DNA from: Orobanche coerulescens
Lineage: Eukaryota > Streptophyta > Magnoliopsida > Lamiales > Orobanchaceae
DNA: 64,000 nucleotides
Assembly: GCA_033398695.1 (NCBI GenBank)
Contig: CM065802.1
Coordinates: 138,990,096-139,054,095 of the forward strand
Reading direction: 5' to 3'
This document shows, one piece after another, positions 10,128 to 19,829 of the stretch. A program made the position numbers and the translations under genes. Positions within the stretch are counted from its first letter, which is position 1. The number at the start of each line of letters is the position of its first letter. The notes beneath the pieces are model-generated. The model made no database searches, was not told the origin of the DNA, and saw only the letters and a list, made by a program, of their open reading frames with translations.

Positions 10128-10909
10128 CCCTAATCAATATGACTTAATGTCAAGCGGCTTCATGTGATTGTGATATTTGATAGTTTCGGCTGAGTGGTTT
10201 TTAGGCCTTGTGATTGTCTTGTTAATTTCATTGGAGCCTCCGGGCATTGTGATTCATATTTAATCGTGTTCTGTTTTGGTTCATGTCGTGTAATTCATTG
10301 TGGTATTCTGTGATTATGATTCGCCGTTGGGCACTTATGTTCTAACACAGCAATTATTAATAGTATGCCGTGGGCATAGTATTTCACGAATGCTCGGTTC
10401 TTACCTTGGTTTGTGAGCATCTCGTATTATTATCATCATTATACCATTTCATTCTGCCTTTGGATGCATATCATATTATTCATGTATTTGATGTTCATTA
10501 TCTGGATGACTGACCCCGTGGGGGCGGAACATGTTTTCATGTTTTAGGTGCTTGCGAGGAGAGAGTTGAGGCACAGGGGCATGACGATGGCGACGAGGCA
10601 TACGAGCGATACTAGTCCGAGTTGTTCATTGTTGGTCAGCCAGTTGGAGTGTACTCCAGTCTTGTCAGTTATTGTCGTGTTGTATTACCCGAACAGATGT
10701 TCGTGGATGCTGTTGTATTTCATTTTGGCCATGTAGGCCACTTTTGTCGTTGAAATTCCTTATCGGAATATTGTGTCGGATATCATGGTAGGGACTATGA
10801 TTTTCCCTTGTTGTTTAATTTAATGTATTTTAGTCATGTTCGCCTGGTGGATCTCCTGGCGTGGGGTCCACGGCACTGTAATAACCCAATAGGATTTGGG
10901 GGTGTTACA

Positions 10910-11212
10910 AGCAGGCCGAGTCGTTGGACATCCTTTGGGACATCTACGGGAAGGTATCTGATCTTGATAACGCCTAAAAGGGGGAAGAGGCGCGAGAGGC
11001 TGGTAGGAGATGGTGACTGGAGAAAGAAAAGGAGATGGAAGCCATTTTAGATGACAGTGTCGCATCTACGATTGGAATACTAGCCAGACCCGGGCTAGGT
11101 TAAGGATCCAAATGATATAGGGTTTTTGGTTCTTGTCCTGAGTTCCAAGATCCTACCAGGGTTTCTGCTTCTCGCCTGAGTACCAGGATCCAACATTCCT
11201 TCGAAGAACAGT
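10910..11212. other. Unassigned DNA flanking LTR-D
   Basis: Sequence between the D LTR and the unknown reading frame. The plus strand keeps short open stretches (a KQAESLDILWDIYGK-like run near 10911-10990, then stops) that might be the decayed upstream part of the frame at 11213-11584. No repeat, RNA or promoter signal was seen. Confidence 0.35.
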
Positions 11213-11584
11213 GTGCAAAAGCTTGCAGAAACTAGACTCCCGATAGATCGACAACCAACAGCTAAAGAGTTGAAGGCATGGAAACAGAATGAACTGATGA
11301 GATACTTCTGTGTTCTCCTCAGGGAATCGGCCATGTTAAATCACTTTAATATGTTGGGGGATGCCGCCAAGGAGTTCTCAAGGCTTCTAGCAGAAGGAAC
11401 ACTCCCACTCCAGATCAAACTGAAATCCAAAATCCTAAAGGGCGAATGGCCAACCGACCCGGAAGCTTGGATTCTCTCATTTGACATATTCCAAGAAGGA
11501 ATGAACTTATATAGGGATCTAGGAAGATATGCATTAGTCAACCGGTGGAAGGGAACCGAGCATGACCCCTCTCAAAAATCTTAA
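11213..11584 (+). CDS. Unrecognised reading frame (124 codons)
   Basis: An open frame of 123 residues that I do not recognise. It is rich in Leu, Lys and Glu and predicted mostly helical, with blocks such as AKELKAWKQNELMRYF, AAKEFSRLLAEGTLP and LKGEWPTDPEAWILSF. No signal peptide, membrane segment or metal-binding motif is visible. It lies in plus orientation ~470 bp before a SIRE-like polypurine tract and 3' LTR, where some SIRE elements carry an extra gene after pol; that is one possible origin. A fragment of some other element, or an endogenous pararetrovirus, cannot be excluded. It is probably the surviving end of a longer, broken frame. Confidence 0.35.
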   Translation: MQKLAETRLPIDRQPTAKELKAWKQNELMRYFCVLLRESAMLNHFNMLGDAAKEFSRLLAEGTLPLQIKLKSKILKGEWPTDPEAWILSFDIFQEGMNLYRDLGRYALVNRWKGTEHDPSQKS

Positions 11585-12052
11585 AAACACCAGTCATATA
11601 ATGGATAGAACTTCTACTTTCTGCTTGTTATTGTCTCCTATTTTTCTCCCAGTGTAATCTATTAATGCAAACAACACTGTAATCTAATTACTAATAAAAT
11701 TCATTATTTTTATCTCAAAAGATTAGAGCTCATGATCTAGCGTTATTACTTTGATTATATTTTGTGTTGAAATGTTTTACTAAGTATAAAACATTGACAA
11801 GTCTCAAAGCTGTAAGAACTTATCAGCGAACACTTTATAGATTAAGTTGTATTCAAATGGGATTACTTCCTACAAAATTGTGCCTACGCGCCAATCATGA
11901 TTTAAGTTGTAATACACTTAGTCCTGTAGGATTTCTCATTTTAGAACATGCCTTCGAGCAGTTCAAACTTTTAGACTAAGTCTTGAGGATCGAAACTTTC
12001 GACAGAAGACTTGAAGATAGTCTCTCTCTATTAAGAAAGTTTTGGCATTATT
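11585..12052 (+). other. Noncoding stretch before SIREb 3' LTR
   Basis: AT-rich DNA with AATAAAA near 11690, which could be a polyadenylation signal, and no reading frame I can assign. It leads without a break into the polypurine tract at 12053-12066, so it is most simply the 3' untranslated part of the SIRE-like copy whose LTR follows. Confidence 0.4.
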
Positions 12053-12066
12053 AAAAATGGGGAAAT
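12053..12066 (+). other. SIREb polypurine tract
   Basis: AAAAATGGGGAAAT directly precedes the LTR start TGTTGGGAAA. Its position shows that the LTR to the right is a 3' LTR of a plus-strand element. Confidence 0.75.
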
Positions 12067-13262
12067 TGTTGGGAAAATCCTCCCTGTGTTTTGATAATTG
12101 CCACATACATAAAGATCTTCAAAGTCAGAATATCAGTCTAAGTATGGATGTTGTTTGGAGAACATCATACTGCCTGTCCGTACAACATAAGATTTTCCAG
12201 CATAATCAAGAGTCCTTTCATACAGCGTAATCTTCAAGATACAACAAAGACGAAGATGTTGGATACATTAAACATGCTGTAAGTATTTTACTTAGGAAAA
12301 GTAAAACACAAATCCAACAGGACTGAAGAAACTTTAAACTATTGAGAAAGCAAACATTCTATATTCACAAAGTATTCAAGGTTAAAGTAGCATTTAATGC
12401 GGCCGAAGAGACTACAGTCTGAAGAGCATTTAATGCTAGTAAAAAAGAATGTCTGAAGAAGTAAATGTGAATCGCATTTAATTCGAAAAATTATGACGCC
12501 GCCAATCAGAGCAGTCTTAATCTCACCAACCGTCCAACAACTATATTTATAACGGATATTTTTCCAAGGTTATAAATAGCTCCAAACAAGAGGACATCGA
12601 TCATCTGAAGATTCAAGAATTGACAATCTGCTTATAAAGCGTTCAAAGAGCACTATATTTCTTCAATCATACAGCTTCATCAAAAGAGAAGAAATATACG
12701 AAGTCCTAAACGCGAACAACACATTTACAGCAAACGCTCATCAATCATATAGTCGCTGTTTGATCTTGTCATACCAATTTTACCGTTGGATTTACTTATC
12801 CCTATGTGGACTAAGCTTTGCTATCTCTGACCTATATGGGACAATTAACATCAAGGATAAAGCTTCAATCTGTGTGAGAGGAAGCGAGTCGAAGAATCCA
12901 AGCCAATCTGTGTGAACGACCCAAGCTGCTTCCAGCTGTATCAATCTGTGTGAATGATACAACAACATTTTTAGTTAAAGTCACGTAGTTGTGATTTTAA
13001 TGGAAAATTTAATCCTGTGTGGAGGACCATTGGATGAAGAGGGGTTTACCTCGAACCACTTTAATTAATAATTAGTGTCTGTACTTTCTGTCAATTACTG
13101 TTTTCTATCTGCCTGTGTGATTTTAGTATACGTATCGTAAAAATCCTATACACACCAAGCTAACAAGAGATTATTCAGTTTTTGTATTTACAGCAACTTA
13201 ACCTTAGACTTCCACTACGTAAATGAATTTCGAAAAAGATATAGCATACTAGAATCAAGCAT
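12067..13262 (+). mobile_element. SIREb 3' LTR (plus)
   Basis: SIRE-like LTR related to Cop1's 5' LTR (which is inverted). It starts TGTTGGGAAAATCC. The shared core runs from ~12780 to ~13200 and includes GAGGGGTTTACCTCGAACCA and CTGTGTGGAGGACC. A TATA box (TATAAATAG) lies at 12571-12579. The right end is not sharp: beyond ~13262 the sequence becomes copia F protease on the minus strand, so the end coordinate is approximate. No internal pol of this copy is in the window. Confidence 0.75.
12790..13024 (+). other. CTGTGTG stem-loop row in SIREb LTR
   Basis: Second copy of the stem-loop row. Clear stems: GCTTC/GAAGC (12862-12885, 14-nt loop AATCTGTGTGAGAG) and TGTATC/GATACA (12937-12961, loop AATCTGTGTGAAT). 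Weaker or partly lost: AAGCC...GACCC near 12900 and TCC/GGA around TGTGT (13013-13023). It starts ~220 bp after the TATA box, matching its place in Cop1. Confidence 0.65.
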
Positions 13263-13264
13263 TA

Positions 13265-13985
13265 TACTTCATTCCAGATTCTGATTAATTGTGCATATAT
13301 GAGAACTTGCACCAGAATCAAGTATTCAAAAAGTAGAATAAACAGTTAAATAATAATTAGTTTCCAGAACTAGTAGTTCCGTACCTGAAGGCGCATTGCG
13401 GTCAAGTTCTGGACTGTGCCTTCTCCAGTGGCCTAGCTCACTGCAGTTTAGGCAGGCATCTGTCTTCTTTCCCACCTTACTCTTTGGAAACATTGGGGCC
13501 TTGTTCTTGCCTTTCTGTGCCCCTCATTTAGGCTTGAACTGCTACTTGCCCTTTTTCTTGTTGTTTTTGGACTTCTGAGGCCCAGAATAAATAACAAGTG
13601 CAGCCTCCTTCGGCCTAGTCTTCATTTGAGACTGTGCCATACTCAGTTTGTTCATTGGCCAAGCTAAGTTACAAGCAATCTCATTGCATTTGAAGTTCAT
13701 TACAAATTGAGAGAAGCATTCAGGAAGCGGTTGTAGGATAAGGTCGGTCCGGAGTGAAGCATGCATCCTAAAATAAAGATCCTCTAATCTCTCGATCATA
13801 GATATCATTTTGAGAACATGATCCCCACCTTTCTCACCTTCTTTCACCCGAGCACCAAACAACTACTTTGATATCTCATACCGAGCAGTTCCGTTGTGCT
13901 CCCCATAAAGTTGAGTAAGATGTGCCAGAATCGCCCTTTCAGTGGGCATGTTTTCATGTGCTCTTTGAACTCGGATCATAATTAA
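13265..13985 (-). pseudogene. Copia F protease/gag remnant
   Basis: Minus-strand remnant of an old copia, F, related to E. Near 13300 the protease motif ILDSGASSHICTINQNLE is readable. Further right is gag (13862-13542, starting FGARVKEGEKGGDHVLKMIS), which matches E's gag at 32026 almost residue by residue in blocks (SMIERLE, LILQ, CFSQFVMNFKCNEIACNL). The rest of pol is missing: at ~13262 the sequence switches to the SIREb LTR. Breaks and an inverted neighbour segment show it is dead. Confidence 0.75.
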
Positions 13986-14275
13986 ACAATCACTAACGAA
14001 TCTCAAAACTATTCTCTCCAGTTAACAAACGAAAAATCTATCAAAAATAACAATGAACCCACTCACGATTCTACTTGAATATAACACTCTTACTGGACCC
14101 AACTTTGCGGATTTGCTCCGCAATCTGAGGATAGTCCATAGTATGGAGACATTAGGTTATGTCTTGGAGGCTGAGATCCCACCGGATCCTGCATGACCAG
14201 GGCTAGTCAGGAAGATGTCTAAGCCCATGAGAAATGGGTGAAAGATGATGTCAGGGTTCGAGGTTTTATGATTCA
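13986..14275 (+). pseudogene. Inverted gag N-terminus of copia F
   Basis: The gag start of F lies here on the plus strand, opposite to the rest of F. From the ATG at 14053 it reads MNPLTILLEYNTLTGPNFAD then LLRNLRIVHSMETLGYVLEA, the counterpart of E's gag start at 32378, followed by a degraded EKWVKDDVRVRGFM piece (~14227-14270). About 70 bp upstream of the ATG are included. Sequence on both sides is in the original minus orientation, so ~290 bp was inverted in place. Confidence 0.7.
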
Positions 14276-14850
14276 ATACTCAACTCCCACAATATTTTTA
14301 TCTTCATTACACACTCCCCTGTGAAATGCAGAAAGCATGGTTGATTTCATAGTACTGATCGATTTCTTTAAAAAGTTTAATAGAGGGCAATCCATACGAC
14401 TGTTATTCTATTATTCTTTATAAAGAGGTGTTTAACACCAGCCCATCTAATGGATGATTTGATCTTCTTTTACCCCTAGTTCACTTGTCCTCAACCCATA
14501 CGGTTTCTATGGCTCGCTGAACTATCTAAGTTTAAACTGTCAACTCTTATCAGTTTGACAATTGAATCTCACTCTGCAACACATACGGGTTGTAGTGGTT
14601 TGATTTGTAACAACCAAAGACATCTAATGCACTCTATGAATTTATCATCCTTTCCCCAAAAATATTACCCTGACATACTCGGAAGAATAATGTTTCGGTT
14701 TGGACTTCAATTTTCCATGAGTTTGAAGAAGGGTAGGAAACCTCGTAATCATTTTAACTTAGTATTTGTAAGTGGGAGAATTACGCGATTATATGTTACA
14801 CTTTTCACATTGATCATTTTAGAATCGCAGTTTGTCGGTTTCTTTGTTTG
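14276..14850 (-). mobile_element. Copia F 5' leader, left part
   Basis: Untranslated leader of F, matching E's leader at ~32475-33020 over its length (e.g. ATAGAGGGCAA, CTAATGGATGATT, CATACGGTTTCTATGG). The match stops at 14855 where element G inserted and resumes after 19829. No coding content. Confidence 0.75.
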
Positions 14851-14855
14851 TCATA

Positions 14856-16138
14856 TGTTAGGCGGATTTTTATGCGCTTTTATGTCATTATTTTACATCT
14901 ATCTTGAGCCTAAATCAGCATAAATGAACTTTTGATGCATTATTCTTATATGTTTTGCAGGAAATCGGAGTCCGAAAGCCGAAACGATGAAAAACGGGTG
15001 AAAACAGCAGTTTTTGGTCATGAGCCGCGGCACAAACCAAGTGAGCCGCGGCACACAAAGATAACCAGCGAGCCCCCGAGCAAACTGTACTCTGAGCCGC
15101 GGCACAGCCTAAGTGAGCCACGGCCCAGAAGGAAAATGTCGCGCCCAGGTTTTAATCTGTGCACCGTGAGCCGCGGCACAGATTAAGTGAGTCGCGGCCC
15201 ACGGGGCGGTTTTGGTGTGTTCGGCGCGGTTTTGGGCCGTTTTGGAGCCTGTTCTCGACCTAATCACACGGACGCGTTTTGGAGGCTGAGGACGACTATA
15301 AATAAGCATTGAAGGGCTGAAAAAAAGAAGGGGGAATCATCATCTAAGGAGGAAGATCGATAGCTAGGGCGAAGAACAAAAGAAGGAGATTTGTGGGCGC
15401 CGACAAGACCACGGATCCTTACGGTTTTTCTTAGTTTTCCGCATCTAAATTTCTAGATCTATTCGAGTAGGATTGTGATTGTAGCCGATTTCATGACGGT
15501 TTGACTTATTTATTATTATTTCAATTTACTCGTTATTCGTATTGAATTGGATTCTTCTTACTGTTCTTAATGCTTTTTAATTGTCTGGCCAACAATTAAT
15601 TTGTTTTGAATGTCTTTATGGATTCGGGAGATGAAATTTAGGCATAGTTCTTGTGAGACGAATCATAATTTTCGTGAGATAGGGATATACTCATGGAATT
15701 GTGAAGCCTAGTTATTGTGGGAATTCTTAAATTGTTTTAGCTATTAATTATCTAATTCGAATAGGGATATATCGAGTTAATAATTCATAGTATTTTCTAT
15801 CGACCTTGGGAAAGGCTTTAGAATAATTTAGGAATTCCTGGCTTACAATCAATTGGATAAAAGTCAATTGAATTGAATAAATATCATTCCTGATTGTTTG
15901 AGGTGAAAGTCATAATCCTACACCCTAATTAGTATTATTATTATTAGTACTATTAATTATTTTCTGCAATTAGTTTAGGTATAAATTCCATATAATTGCT
16001 CTTCAAATAAAATTATGAGTTGACTATATTTTGGTACTTAGTGAAATCAGTCCTCGAGGGAACGATACTTTACTTATCACTTTATTACTTGTTGACACCG
16101 TGCACTTGCGGCATATTGTGAGGGAATTTCCCACAACA
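14856..16138 (+). repeat. Element G 5' LTR
   Basis: Starts TGTTAGGCGG and ends CCCACAACA. It carries a run of TGAGCCGCGGCAC motifs (15022-15205) before a TATA box (TATAAATA, 15297-15304), a weakly structured R-U5 and then the primer site at 16145. Same length as the right copy, with about two dozen base differences. Confidence 0.9.
15022..15205 (+). promoter_or_regulatory. GAGCCGCGGCAC motif array upstream of TATA
   Basis: Six copies of TGAG(C/T)C(G/A)CGGC(A/C)C near 15023, 15042, 15091, 15113, 15168 and 15187. The core GCCGCGGC is its own reverse complement. The array ends ~90 bp before TATAAATA. The right LTR repeats it (18708-18890) with some copies changed at CG sites. Confidence 0.65.
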
Positions 16139-16144
16139 AGTTTT

Positions 16145-16162
16145 TGGCGCCGTCGCCGGGGA
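16145..16162 (+). other. Element G primer-binding site (tRNA-Asp type)
   Basis: TGGCGCCGTCGCCGGGGA, six bases inside the LTR, is one mismatch from the complement of the plant tRNA-Asp 3' end (TGGCGCCGTTGCCGGGGA). This primer is typical of Athila-group gypsy elements and suggests which family supplies G's enzymes. Confidence 0.8.
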
Positions 16163-16250
16163 CTGATTTTTCGCTAATATCAATACCAAGCGACTCTAAT
16201 TTTAATTTGAAGTTTTTTTCTTTAGTCTCTATATTTCTAATTTCTTCATT

Positions 16251-16712
16251 ATGTTTTCCTTTGAATATCGTGGCCCTTGGCATTTCATAAATTTCGATGT
16301 TCTTAATAATTTGCCAAATAGGGTGAGTCAGCCCCCTCCCCCAAAACAAAAGACCATGCTTGAAAAATGTATAGACACTCTTAAAAATCCTGATAGTACC
16401 CTTTTTGAGCTAGAATGTGCACGTCGTGGTCTTGAGATTCACTATGGTTATTTTCCAGCTCATTTATTTAGTAGTGAAGTTGAGGGGGAGGTTGAGAAGA
16501 AAGACATGCTAAGTTTTAGGGTCGATCCCCCAACACCCGATAATTACATAAAGTGTGATGATCTTGTAGAAGAAGTTACCATTGATGATGTTTCCCAAGA
16601 AATTTCATTAGATTGTCATCAAACTTCGACTAATAAAGAGAACACTTATGTGCCAAAACTTTTATTAACGGTGCCACGCATAATTTTTCCTAAATCCATA
16701 ATGGGAGATTGA
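16251..16712 (+). CDS. Element G small ORF, unknown product
   Basis: A 153-residue frame that begins ~90 bp after the primer site, where gag starts in autonomous elements. It starts MFSFEYRGPWHFINF, has a short Pro/Lys stretch (QPPPPKQK), a helical block LEKCIDTLKNPDSTLFELECARRGLE and an acidic C-terminal half. There is no zinc knuckle or capsid motif that I recognise. It may be a reduced gag or a peptide of non-autonomous Athila-like elements. The intact frame hints at some constraint, but length alone does not prove it. Confidence 0.5.
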   Translation: MFSFEYRGPWHFINFDVLNNLPNRVSQPPPPKQKTMLEKCIDTLKNPDSTLFELECARRGLEIHYGYFPAHLFSSEVEGEVEKKDMLSFRVDPPTPDNYIKCDDLVEEVTIDDVSQEISLDCHQTSTNKENTYVPKLLLTVPRIIFPKSIMGD

Positions 16713-16746
16713 CCCTATTACTTTTGATTCGGTTGAGGCTGATACC

Positions 16747-16986
16747 ATGAGTTATAATGAGGTTGTTCATGATAAGTCTTTATTATTTACCCATTCAAAC
16801 TCTGCTTATTTTTCCATGCCTTATAATTATTACATTCTTCCATTATTTTTTGGTTGTCCAGACAATTATTCTAACTCATTATTTGTGGCAACCGGGCATG
16901 AACCAAAGCCTCTCTTGTGGAATAAGAGGCTTATAGATTGCCAGAAGGGGGAATTAGGCAATCTCCCTAGAAAGAAGCCACGTTAA
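16747..16986 (+). CDS. Element G second short ORF
   Basis: A 79-residue frame 34 bp after the first, in another frame. It has an aromatic N-terminal half (AYFSMPYNYYILPLFFGCPD) and a Lys-rich end (LGNLPRKKPR). It could be the continuation of the upstream frame after a frameshift. Not recognised; low confidence that it is expressed. Confidence 0.3.
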   Translation: MSYNEVVHDKSLLFTHSNSAYFSMPYNYYILPLFFGCPDNYSNSLFVATGHEPKPLLWNKRLIDCQKGELGNLPRKKPR

Positions 16987-17790
16987 ACTCTTTTTGCCAC
17001 GTCGTGCTCAAGACGTAAAATAGAGCGCTTGATGGGAGGCAACCCATCATTTTTACTTGCTTTCTAGTTAGTTGTTTTTATTTGATTTTTCGTTTTTAAT
17101 TTTTCTTTGTTTTGTTATTTCGTTTGGATTCGTGTATTCTTGTTGCCCCTTATTTCTCTAATATTTCTTTATAACCCAATGAGTTATTATTCTTCATATT
17201 CTAGTCTTTCTTGGATTTAATGTCTATTGTTATTTCATGACTAGAGACTAAGTTTGGGGGTCCCTCGTGATGTTGGGCAGACCATTCCACTCAGACATGT
17301 GCTGGCTTTCAAGAAGACATTTGGAATATGTTTCACTTTTCCTTATCTCTTTTATTTTCACATGAGTTTTATTGTTGATGAATGTATGTGTAGTGGAATA
17401 GATTGAAGCATACGTTAATTTCTTAATTTTTCTTGGTTATAAATTGTGATTTCATCAGTGCGTTATTTTTCGTGAATTTTTCGTGCTTCCGTGTGTAAAA
17501 CTGATGTTACGATACTGATTTCTTTTGGAAGAAATGGTTGAGTTTTAGTCGAGTTGTAGTCAGCGATATCTGTTTCTGTTGAGTATTCAATGAGGTCCGA
17601 ATTTTTATCGTTTTTGTAGAAATCTTAGCAGATAAGAGAGGAGACATACATGCTTTCATATCGCCACCTATATGTTTGGTTAAACTTTTCGGTTAGCTAG
17701 TCGTCCAGTAACATAAGTCTTATGGCACTTGAATTGAGTTTAGAGTCGGACAGTTTTTCCCAAGAAAAAGTCGAGATATTAATTGTTCTA
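16987..17790 (+). other. Element G internal noncoding region
   Basis: About 800 bp of T-rich sequence without a supported gene. It contains CTAAGTTTGGGGGT near 17249, which resembles a second, internal polypurine tract like those seen in several Athila-group and Ogre-type elements. Nothing else recognisable. Confidence 0.45.
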
Positions 17791-18090
17791 TGATGGGAAG
17801 TTTAGTAACCGGGGGTATTCACGTGACCCGTTGTTTACTCTCGCATAAAACGACAACCCTGAATAGATTAATAATTTAGAAATATCGCATTACCGATGAT
17901 GGGAAGCCTAGTAACCGGGGGTATTCACGTGACCCGTTGTCTACTCTCGCGTAAAACGGCAACCTTGACATGCGGGAATTGCTATTCGAGTTTTTTCTCC
18001 GCTATAGAGGGGGGCTTAGTAACTAGAAGCATCCATGTGCCCCATGAGTGTCTTTTACGTCAAACGGTTCCCCGATACATGAGAATGGAA
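17791..18090 (+). repeat. ~106-bp tandem repeats in element G
   Basis: Two close copies start at GATGGGAAG (17792 and 17898), each with TAGTAACCGGGGGTATTCAC and then a CTCGC(A/G)TAAAACG block. A third, diverged unit follows (CTTAGTAACTAGAAGCATCC, 18015 on). Noncoding. Confidence 0.75.
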
Positions 18091-18529
18091 ATCCACCCTA
18101 GGATCATCCCGATGAAATATCCCGAGAGCCGAAACCTAGTGGTTAACTCAAATCATATTATTGATCATACATAAGGGAATGCTGTCCTAAGAGTAATTTT
18201 GATAATGAAACTCTTGAATTTTGCCACTAGACTGTGGGACTGGGCGAATTGGCTTGTTTAATCTAACCCTTCATATTGACGGTCAGTTAAATTCACGCTT
18301 GTTAATCTTTGAGCTTGATTTTCTTCGTGAACGATTGATTAGGACTGAAATTGGTTACTTAGTGGAATCAGTGTCCTGGATGTGACTCGCTATTACGATA
18401 CTTGTACTATTCTTTGAGATTTTCAGGGTAGTATTGATTAAGTTGAGCACTATGGACTTGCATGATTATTCACGATACATTTTGTTTAAAAATTGATAAT
18501 TTTTGCTTGAGGACAAGCAAAGGCTCAAG

Positions 18530-18541
18530 TTTGGGGGTATT
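18530..18541 (+). other. Element G polypurine tract
   Basis: TTTGGGGGTATT right before the right LTR, after GAGGACAAGCAAAGGC, a context common in Athila-group elements. It fixes orientation as plus. Confidence 0.8.
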
Positions 18542-19824
18542 TGTTAGGCGGATTTTTATGCGCTTTTATGTCATTATTTTACATCCATCTTGAGCCTAAA
18601 TCAGCATAAATGAACTTTTGATGCATTATTCTTATATGTTTTGCAGGAAATCGGAGTCCGGAAGCCGAAATGATGAAAAACGGGTGAAAACAGCAGTTTT
18701 TGGTCATGAGCCGCGGCACAAACCAAGTGAGCCGCGGCACACAAAGACAACCAGCGAGCCCCCGAGCAAACTGTACTCTGAGCCGCGGCACAACCTAAGT
18801 GAGCCGCGACCCAGAAGGAAAATGTCGCGCCCAGGTTTTAATCTGTGCACCGTGAACCGCGGCACATATTAAGTGAGTCGCGGTCCACGGGGCGGTTTTG
18901 GTGTGTTCGGCGCGGTTTTGGGCCGTTTTGGAGCCTGTTCTCGACCTAAACACACGGACGCGTTTTGGAGGCTGAGGACGACTATAAATAAGCATTGAAG
19001 GGCTGAAAAAAAGAAGGGGGAATCATCATCTAAGGAGGAAGATCGATAGCTAGGGCGAAGAACAAAAGAAGGAGATTTGTGGGCGACGACAAGACCACGG
19101 ATCCCTATAGTTTTTCTTAGTTTTTCCGCATCTAAATTTCTAGATCTATTCGAGTAGGATTGTGATTGTAGCCGATTTCATGACGGTTTGACTTATTTAT
19201 TATTATTTCAATTTACTCGTTATTCGTATTGAATTGGATTCTTCTTACTGTTCTTAATGCTTTTTAATTGTCTGGCCAACAGTTAATTTGTTTTGAATGT
19301 CTTTATGGATTCGGGATATGAAATTTAGGCATAGTTCTTGTCAGACGAATCATAATTTTCGTGAGATAGGGATATACTCATGGAATTGTGAAGCCTAGTT
19401 ATTGTGGGAATTCTTGAACTGTTTAGCTATTAAATATCTAATTCGAATAGGGATATATCGAGTTAATAATTCATAGTATTTTCTATCGACCTTGGGAAAG
19501 GCTTTAGAATAATTTAGGAATTCCTGGCTTACAATCAATTGGATAAAAGTGAATTGAATTGAATAAATATCATTCCTGATTGTTTGAGGTGAAAGTCATA
19601 ATCCTACACCATAATTAGTATTATTATTATTAGTACTATTAATTATTTTCTGCAATTAGTTTAGGTATAAATTCCATATAATTGCTCTTCAAATAAAATT
19701 GTGAGTTGACTATATTTTGGTACTTAGTGAAATCAGTCCTCGAGGGAACGATACTTTACTTATCACTTTATTACTTGTTGACACCGTGCACTTGCGGCAT
19801 ATTGTGAGGGAATTTCCCACAACA
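18542..19824 (+). repeat. Element G 3' LTR
   Basis: Same 1283 bp length as the left LTR and followed by the TCATA duplication. Differences are spread out, and several are CG to CA/TG changes inside the GAGCCGCGGCAC array. Confidence 0.9.
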
Positions 19825-19829
19825 TCATA

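Larger units (their letters stand above)
8733..10547 (+). other. Intron-like module in LTR-D
   Basis: A candidate donor CAAAG|GTAATATT occurs ~190 bp after the TATA-like box and a candidate acceptor CATGTTTTAG|GTG at 10547. The DNA between is T-rich and contains no open frame, while the sequence after the acceptor turns purine-rich (GAGGAGAGAGTTGAGG). Comparable pairs occur at matching places in LTR-A (47839-49819) and LTR-B (62614-63379). Inference: a leader intron that lies entirely inside the LTR. No transcript evidence is available here. Confidence 0.4.
7864..10909 (+). mobile_element. Gypsy-D 3' LTR (Tekay-like, 3.05 kb)
   Basis: Long LTR (3046 bp) starting TGTATCTAAT and ending GGGGTGTTACA, with TGTA...TACA ends. 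The final ~60 bp (TGGGGTCCACGGCACTGTAATA, split by few changes) is shared with the ends of LTRs A, B and C, which groups them. It contains, in order, a GC-rich motif array (8225-8530), a TTTAAAT box near 8540, an intron-like module (8733-10547), degenerate 57-bp repeats and a 37-bp tandem array. Only this LTR is in the window, so no target duplication can be checked; the right flank begins AGCAGG. Confidence 0.8.
14856..19824 (+). mobile_element. Element G: pol-less LTR retrotransposon
   Basis: Complete 4969-bp LTR element with two 1283-bp LTRs, a tRNA-Asp-type primer site and a polypurine tract, flanked by TCATA on both sides (14851-14855 and 19825-19829). The internal 2.4 kb has no pol: only a 154-codon frame and a shorter one. 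It must depend on proteins from another element. The LTRs are about 98% identical by eye, so insertion was fairly recent. It sits in the leader of copia F. Confidence 0.9.

Noticed and set aside
16145..16162. tRNA gene fragment
   Set aside because: Complement of a tRNA 3' end next to an LTR is a primer-binding site, not a tRNA gene. No tRNA cloverleaf found in the window.
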